51,543 nt of DNA from NCBI RefSeq assembly GCF_021474425.1, contig NZ_JAKEIP010000037.1, positions 1 to 51,543 of the forward strand. Direction: 5' to 3'. Each line of letters starts with the position of its first letter. Position 1 is the stretch's first letter. The translations under genes were made by a program, and so were the position numbers. Origin of the DNA: Streptomyces muensis (GTDB lineage Bacteria; Actinomycetota; Actinomycetes; Streptomycetales; Streptomycetaceae). Under the pieces are notes generated by a model that ran no database searches, was not told where the DNA came from, and saw only the letters and a program-made list of their open reading frames with translations. Shown piece by piece: positions 47,213 to 51,543 of the stretch.

Positions 47213-48046
47213 GTGCGTAACACCGCCAAGTTCACCACTGCCGTCCTCGCCGCCGGAGCCCTCACCCTCGGGCTCACCGCCTGCGGCGCGGACAAGGACT
47301 CCCGCTCCGACGCGAGCGCCCCGCTGAAGGTCGCCGCCACGCCCACCCCGCAGGGCGAGATCCTCACGTACATCAAGGACAACCTCGCCAAGAAGGCCGG
47401 CCTCGACCTCGAGGTCAAGGAGTTCACCGACTACGTGACGCCGAACACGGCCGTCCAGCAGGGTGAGGTCGACGCCAACTACTTCCAGCACCAGCCGTAC
47501 CTGGACGACTTCAACAAGAAGAACGGCACCGACGTCGTCGCAGTGCCGAACGCCACGGTGCACCTGGAGCCGCTCGGCGTGTACTCCCAGGGCGTCAAGA
47601 AGCTGACGGACCTGAAGAAGGGCGCCACCGTCGCCCTGCCGAACGACACCACCAACGAGGCCCGCGCGCTGAAGCTGCTCGAAGCCAACGGCGTGATCAA
47701 GCTGAAGGCGGGCGTCGGCTACGAGGCGACCCCGAAGGACATCGCCTCCAACCCGAAGAACCTGAACTTCAAGGAGCTGGAGGCCGCCCAGCTGCCGCGC
47801 TCCCTCGGTGACGTCGACGCCGCCGTCATCAACGGCAACTACGCCCTGGAGGCCGACCTCAGCCCGGCGAAGGACGCCATCGCCGCCGAGTCGCCCAAGG
47901 ACAACCCGTACGGCAACTTCCTCGCCGTGAAGAAGGGCAACGAGGGCGACCCGCGCGTCGAGAAGCTCGCGAAGCTGCTCACCTCGCCCGAGGTGAAGAA
48001 GTTCATCGAGGACAAGTACGACGGAGCGGTCGTCGCCGCCTTCTGA
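47213..48046 (+). CDS. metQ: Methionine-binding lipoprotein (NlpA family)
   Basis: 277 residues. Lipoprotein signal with lipobox LGLTAC (Cys about 23). The mature protein has the family blocks LKVAATPTPQGEIL, VKEFTDYVTPNTAVQQGEVD, NYFQHQPYLDDF and AVINGNYAL. It captures methionine, or other sulfur amino acids or D-isomers. GTG 47213 with AGGAAAGG upstream. Confidence 0.95.
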   Translation: MRNTAKFTTAVLAAGALTLGLTACGADKDSRSDASAPLKVAATPTPQGEILTYIKDNLAKKAGLDLEVKEFTDYVTPNTAVQQGEVDANYFQHQPYLDDFNKKNGTDVVAVPNATVHLEPLGVYSQGVKKLTDLKKGATVALPNDTTNEARALKLLEANGVIKLKAGVGYEATPKDIASNPKNLNFKELEAAQLPRSLGDVDAAVINGNYALEADLSPAKDAIAAESPKDNPYGNFLAVKKGNEGDPRVEKLAKLLTSPEVKKFIEDKYDGAVVAAF

Positions 48047-48081
48047 TCCTTTAGACGGCGCGTATACGGCGTATCGCCACG

Positions 48082-48118
48082 CACGGGGTCCACTCGCTCA
48101 CTTGGTGTGGACCCCGTG
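48082..48118 (+). terminator. Terminator of metNIQ
   Basis: A 12-bp perfect stem CACGGGGTCCAC / GTGGACCCCGTG, 36 bp after the metQ stop. Confidence 0.8.
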
Positions 48119-48197
48119 GTGCGGTTCAGTGCTTTCATGCTGCATGCTGGGCAGTTCAGCAGGCCCTGACGGATTTTCAAAGGTTACGGAGCGGCGC

Positions 48198-48830
48198 ATG
48201 ACTGGCACCTTCCCCAACATCTCCATCAGCACGGAGCGGTTGGTGCTGCGCCCCTTCGAGGACCTGGACGTCGAGGCGTTCGCCGAGATGATGAACGACG
48301 AACTCGTCACCGCCTGGACCACCGTGCCGCAGCCCTACACCGAGGACGACGCCCGCGACTGGATCACCCGGCTCGCGCCCGCCGAACGCGCCGACGGTCG
48401 CGGCATTGTCTTCGCCGTCGACGAGTTCCTCACCCAGCGCCTGGTCGGCATCGTGCACCTCCAGAACACCGACTGGCGGGTCCGCTCCAGCGAGATCTCC
48501 TACGTCGTCGCGCCCTGGGCCCGCGGCGAGGGCTACGCCTCCGAGGCGGCCCTGGCCACCGCGCAGTGGCTGTTCCACGACCAGAAGTTCGAACGGCTGG
48601 AACTGCGCACCGCCGCCGACAACACCGCCTCCCAGCAGGTCGCCCAGAAGATCGGCTGTATCAGCGAGGGCGTGCTGCGCGGCGCCTGGATAGCCCGGAC
48701 CCGCACGGACAGCGGCGAGTGGACCGACGTCCGCACCGACCTGATCGTGTGGAGCCTGCTGCCCGAGGACCTGGAGGGCGTCGGCGATCAGCCCGCCGAC
48801 GGTTTCACCTCGTTCGGCGACTGGAACTGA
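48198..48830 (+). CDS. RimJ/RimL-type GNAT acetyltransferase
   Basis: 210 residues. ISTERLVLRPFEDLDVEAFA is the usual RimJ/L start; motif A SYVVAPWARGEGYASEAALA; LELRTAADNTASQQVAQKIG follows. Probably acetylates a protein N-terminus or an aminated small molecule. ATG 48198 has GGAG nine bases upstream. Monocistronic. Confidence 0.9.
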   Translation: MTGTFPNISISTERLVLRPFEDLDVEAFAEMMNDELVTAWTTVPQPYTEDDARDWITRLAPAERADGRGIVFAVDEFLTQRLVGIVHLQNTDWRVRSSEISYVVAPWARGEGYASEAALATAQWLFHDQKFERLELRTAADNTASQQVAQKIGCISEGVLRGAWIARTRTDSGEWTDVRTDLIVWSLLPEDLEGVGDQPADGFTSFGDWN

Positions 48831-48906
48831 CACCGGGTACGCTCACGGAGCCCGCCCACGGACAGCCCACGCAGGCGACCTGCGCGAACCCTGGAGACTG
48901 ACGACG

Positions 48907-50118
48907 ATGGCCGACCGCGTCACGGTGATCGGCTGGGACGGCTCACCGCTGACCGCCGCGGCACGCTCCGCTCTCGGCGCCGCCACCCTGGTGGCCGGTG
49001 CCGCACACCACCTCGCGCTCCCCGAGGTGCCGCCCACCGCCGAGCGCATCCGCCTCGGCAGCGTCGCCCTCGCCGCCCGCCGGATCGCCGGCCACCGCGG
49101 CACCGCCGTGGTCCTCGCCGACGGCGACCCCGGGTTCTTCGGGGTCGTACGCACCCTGCGCGCGCCCGAGTTCGGCCTGGAGGTCGAGGTCGTGCCCGCC
49201 GTCTCCTCGGTCGCCGCCGCCTTCGCCCGGGCCGGCATGCCCTGGGACGACGCACAAGTGGTCGTCGCACACCGTCGCACCCTGCGACGCGCGGTGAATG
49301 TGTGCCGCGCCCACACCAAGGTCGCCGTCCTCACCTCACCGGGCGCCGGCCCCGCCGAACTCGGCCTCCTCCTGGAAGGCGTCCACCGCACCTTCGTCAT
49401 CTGCGAGGCGCTGGGCAGCGAACGCGAGCAGGTCACCGTCGTCACCTCCGACAAGGCCGCCGACCACACCTGGCGCGATCCGAACGTCGTCATCGTCATC
49501 GGCGGCACGGCCGCCGCCCGCGAGTCCGGCGACTGGATCGCCGGCCGCGACCCCGCCGCCGGACCCCGCGGCTGGACCCTGCCCGCCGAGTCCTACGGCG
49601 GACTCATGGGCGAAGGCGAGCTGGAACCGCTCCGCACCGCCCAACTCACCCGGCTCGGCCCGCGCGTCGGCGACCTGGTGTGGGACATCGGCTGCGGCAG
49701 CGGAGCCTTCTCCGTCGAGGCCGCCCGGGCCGGCGCCGCCGTCATCGCCGTCGACCGCGACCCACAGGCCTGCACCCGCACCGAGGCCAACGCACGCGGC
49801 TTCGGCGTCCAGCTCCAGGTCGTCAACGGCACGGCCCCGCACGCCCTGGAGAACCTCCCCGAACCGGACGTCGTACGCATCGGCGGCGGGGGAGCGGAGG
49901 TCGTCTCGGCCGTCGCCGACCGGCGTCCGCAGCGCATCGTCACACACGCCGCGACCCGCGACGCCGCCGAGATCGTCGGACGCGACCTCACCGCACACGG
50001 CTACGACGTCGAGTGCTCCCTCCTCCAGTCCGTCGAACTCGACACGCGGGCCTGGACGGAGCGCGAGCGCAGTGTCGCGTTCCTGCTCAGCGGGGTGCTG
50101 CCCGACCGCACCGGGTGA
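48907..50118 (+). CDS. cobL: Precorrin-6Y C5,15-methyltransferase (decarboxylating)
   Basis: A 403-residue CbiE-CbiT fusion. CbiE part (about 1-200): VTVIGWDGSPLT, VVLADGDPGFFG, VEVVPAVSSVAAAFARAGMP. CbiT part (about 210-400): class I methyltransferase with SAM site DLVWDIGCGSGAFSVEAA. It methylates C5 and C15 and decarboxylates the acetate side chain in aerobic corrin synthesis. It stands apart from a full cob cluster here, but a probable cobT follows. Confidence 0.94.
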   Translation: MADRVTVIGWDGSPLTAAARSALGAATLVAGAAHHLALPEVPPTAERIRLGSVALAARRIAGHRGTAVVLADGDPGFFGVVRTLRAPEFGLEVEVVPAVSSVAAAFARAGMPWDDAQVVVAHRRTLRRAVNVCRAHTKVAVLTSPGAGPAELGLLLEGVHRTFVICEALGSEREQVTVVTSDKAADHTWRDPNVVIVIGGTAAARESGDWIAGRDPAAGPRGWTLPAESYGGLMGEGELEPLRTAQLTRLGPRVGDLVWDIGCGSGAFSVEAARAGAAVIAVDRDPQACTRTEANARGFGVQLQVVNGTAPHALENLPEPDVVRIGGGGAEVVSAVADRRPQRIVTHAATRDAAEIVGRDLTAHGYDVECSLLQSVELDTRAWTERERSVAFLLSGVLPDRTG

Positions 50119-50277
50119 CCGCGAAGCCGTCCCCGTGATCCTGTTGTCGTACCGCGCGCGGTAGGCTGGCCGATCGTTGTACCGCACTCGGTCGCCCGGC
50201 ACTTCGTCGGTCAATGTCCGGAAAAACACGCCCCGTTTGGGGTGGGTGTGGTACGGCGGAACCGGAGGACGCGCAAC

Positions 50278-50457
50278 GTGGCGCAGTCCACAGCGGCCTG
50301 TCGCGGATCAACCTGTCGCGACGGCCGAACGGCCACGACAATGCCACTCAATGGCTTTGTCGCCTTTTTTGGGCGGGTCGTTCGTGCCGCTGGGCACACA
50401 CGCTCGTTCTTCACTGCGGGGGCGGTCGGTGCGCCGTCCCCGGTGAGCTGGTCGTAG
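50278..50457 (+). CDS. Possible 59-codon leader ORF overlapping a terminator
   Basis: GTG 50278 has GGAGG nine bases upstream. It encodes MAQSTAACRGSTCRDG, then LNGFVAFFGRVVRAAGH and a short tail. Codon use is poor in third-position GC for Streptomyces, so it may be a regulatory ORF rather than a functional protein. The terminator hairpin lies inside it, so translation and termination would compete. Confidence 0.35.
   Translation: MAQSTAACRGSTCRDGRTATTMPLNGFVAFFGRVVRAAGHTRSFFTAGAVGAPSPVSWS
50336..50370 (+). terminator. Intrinsic terminator ahead of cobT
   Basis: CGACAA (50336-50341) and GCCA (50343-50346) pair with TGGC (50352-50355) and TTGTCG (50357-50362) around a CTCAA loop, followed by CCTTTTTT. 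This is a textbook T-tract terminator, unusual for this genome, 117 bp before the next gene. Confidence 0.7.
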
Positions 50458-50486
50458 AAGCACTAACCGATGGGCGAGGGGTACGC

Positions 50487-51543
50487 ATGACCGACACCGG
50501 CCAGGTCCCGGGCGAGGGACTGCCGGAGAGCGCAGGCATGGTGGAGCAGCCGGGCGCCCCCGCGGCGCACGGTTCGTACACCTACCTCTCCGAGACCACC
50601 GCCGAGGACGAAGACCTGCTGCTGCCCGGCTCCCAGGGCGCCTGGGGCAACGAGGTCGCTCCGCCCGCGCCGGAACCGGTCGTCGAGGCCGTGCACGAAC
50701 CGGACGCGCACGAGATCTCCGGCCGCGACAGCGGCTCGGTCGACCTCAGCGCCGTACGGCTGCCCGGCCCGTCGGTCCCCTCGGCCCCGTCGACGCCGAT
50801 TCCGCCGATCACCCCGCGCCGCCCCCTGCACCTCGGCCCGCCCATCCCCGACGCCTCCGCCAGCCCGGTCCGCTCGCTCGCCGACCGCGGCGCCGTCGGC
50901 GCACCCGTACGCCAGCCCGGGCAGGCCCCGGCCGGCCCCGAGTACCTGGACGTCCCGCAGCCGCAGGAAGCGGCGGCCCCGCAGCCGGCGGCCCCCTGGG
51001 GCGCCGCCGCCCCGGCCGCCGTGCAGGTCCAGGCTCCGGCCCCGGCTCCGGTGAGCGCCGAGGGGACGGCTGCCGAAACGGTTGTCCCGACCGGACAGCC
51101 CGGCGCGGCGCAGGCGGTGGTGTCCCGGGTGGCCGGTGCCGCTCAGGGCGACGAGGCGCCTGCCGCGCCGACGGTTCCCGCTGCCGATGCCGGTGAGGTT
51201 GCCGAGGTCGCCGAAGCCCCGGTGGTCGAGGCTGTCGAGGTGGCCGACCAGGCTCCTGAGCCCGAGGGTTCCACTCCGGAAGCCGCTGCTCCGGTTGCCG
51301 ACCCCGTCACCGAGGCCGACCAGCTTCCCGAGACGCCCCAAGCACCCGCGGCCGAGGTCGACCAGGTTTCCGAGACCCCCGCTGCCGAGGCCGCACAGCC
51401 TCCGGCTCCCGAGGCCGACCCCGCGCCCGAGGCCGCGCAGCTCCCCGAGGAGCAGCCCGCCGTCGAAGCCGACGCCGCCCCCGAGCCTGAGCACCCCACG
51501 CCGGCCGAGCACCTCACGTCGACCGAGCAGCCCACGGACGCCG
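50487..51543 (+). CDS. cobT: Probable CobT with long disordered N-terminus (3' end outside window)
   Basis: 352 codons, open to the right edge. ATG 50487 follows GCGAGGGG. The visible part is low-complexity and rich in Pro, Ala and Glu, with short ordered islands (GSVDLSAVRLPG, RRPLHLGPPIPDAS, SPVRSLADRG). From memory, Streptomyces nicotinate-nucleotide-dimethylbenzimidazole phosphoribosyltransferases begin MTDTGQVPGEGLPE and carry such an extension; the position after cobL agrees. The catalytic domain is not in the window, so this remains provisional. Confidence 0.55.
   Translation, partial: MTDTGQVPGEGLPESAGMVEQPGAPAAHGSYTYLSETTAEDEDLLLPGSQGAWGNEVAPPAPEPVVEAVHEPDAHEISGRDSGSVDLSAVRLPGPSVPSAPSTPIPPITPRRPLHLGPPIPDASASPVRSLADRGAVGAPVRQPGQAPAGPEYLDVPQPQEAAAPQPAAPWGAAAPAAVQVQAPAPAPVSAEGTAAETVVPTGQPGAAQAVVSRVAGAAQGDEAPAAPTVPAADAGEVAEVAEAPVVEAVEVADQAPEPEGSTPEAAAPVADPVTEADQLPETPQAPAAEVDQVSETPAAEAAQPPAPEADPAPEAAQLPEEQPAVEADAAPEPEHPTPAEHLTSTEQPTDA

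Larger units (their letters stand above)
50119..50486 (+). promoter_or_regulatory. cobL-cobT intergenic leader
   Basis: 368 bp with lower GC than the genes. It contains a TAGGCT -10-like element (50162-50167), a CCCC-GTTT-GGGG hairpin (about 50231-50242), a strong ribosome site GGAGG (50264-50268) for a short ORF, and an intrinsic terminator (50336-50370). I looked for a cobalamin riboswitch and do not see its B12 box. Confidence 0.45.

Noticed and set aside
50119..50486. Cobalamin riboswitch ahead of cobT
   Set aside because: I could not find the B12 box or the conserved aptamer strings; only generic hairpins.

Overview
The window reads as a chromosomal segment of a Streptomyces species. 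It has very high GC with strong third-position GC bias, many GTG/TTG starts, Tat-type signals and several probable leaderless starts. From memory, the gene order (infC-rpmI-rplT, pheST, argCJBDR, argH, metNIQ, cobL) matches the SCO15xx-SCO16xx core region of S. coelicolor. I see no IS element, prophage, integrase, tRNA, rRNA or CRISPR array.

Layout. 0-9.7 kb is translation and housekeeping: a secreted class A beta-lactamase-like protein (cut by the left edge), an SseB-domain protein, a DUF1844 protein, the infC-rpmI-rplT operon behind a long structured leader, a SpoU rRNA/tRNA methyltransferase, an orphan PAS histidine kinase and pheS-pheT. 9.7-23.8 kb is more variable: a SpoIIE-type phosphatase, a TPR regulator with a NUDIX hydrolase, 3-hydroxybutyryl-CoA dehydrogenase, a Tat-exported glycosidase-like protein, a divergent EamA exporter/MocR regulator pair with overlapping start codons, a GNAT, a histidine-phosphatase-fold protein without catalytic histidines, and a secreted GH51 arabinofuranosidase. 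23.9-28.8 kb is the arginine operon argC-argJ-argB-argD-argR. argH lies separately at 35.3 kb, with a related ArgR-like promoter.

28.9-33.9 kb (minus strand) is the most interesting functional block: PPOX-family flavoprotein, L,D-transpeptidase, ferric-reductase-like membrane flavohaem protein, an extracytoplasmic protein with four tandem FMN-binding domains, and ApbE flavin transferase. Together they look like a route carrying electrons from cytoplasmic NAD(P)H across the membrane to a chain of covalently bound flavins outside. Two of the four FMN domains come from a 306-bp duplication that is identical as far as I can read.

34-44.3 kb holds a secreted two-domain protein of unknown function, argH, an aldo/keto reductase, a TetR-MFS efflux pair, a PlsC acyltransferase, a Tat-exported glycerophosphodiesterase, a sigma-like protein, a GNAT and two coupled small membrane proteins. 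44.3-51.5 kb has a HAD phosphatase, the metNIQ importer behind a 28-codon Cys/Met-rich leader peptide, a GNAT, cobL, and the disordered N-terminus of a probable cobT, cut by the right edge.

A dispersed GC-rich repeat with core GGGGCGCGGGGAACTGCGCG occurs seven times between 9.7 and 43.5 kb, always at or just past gene 3' ends. Two copies run into coding sequence and supply protein C-termini.
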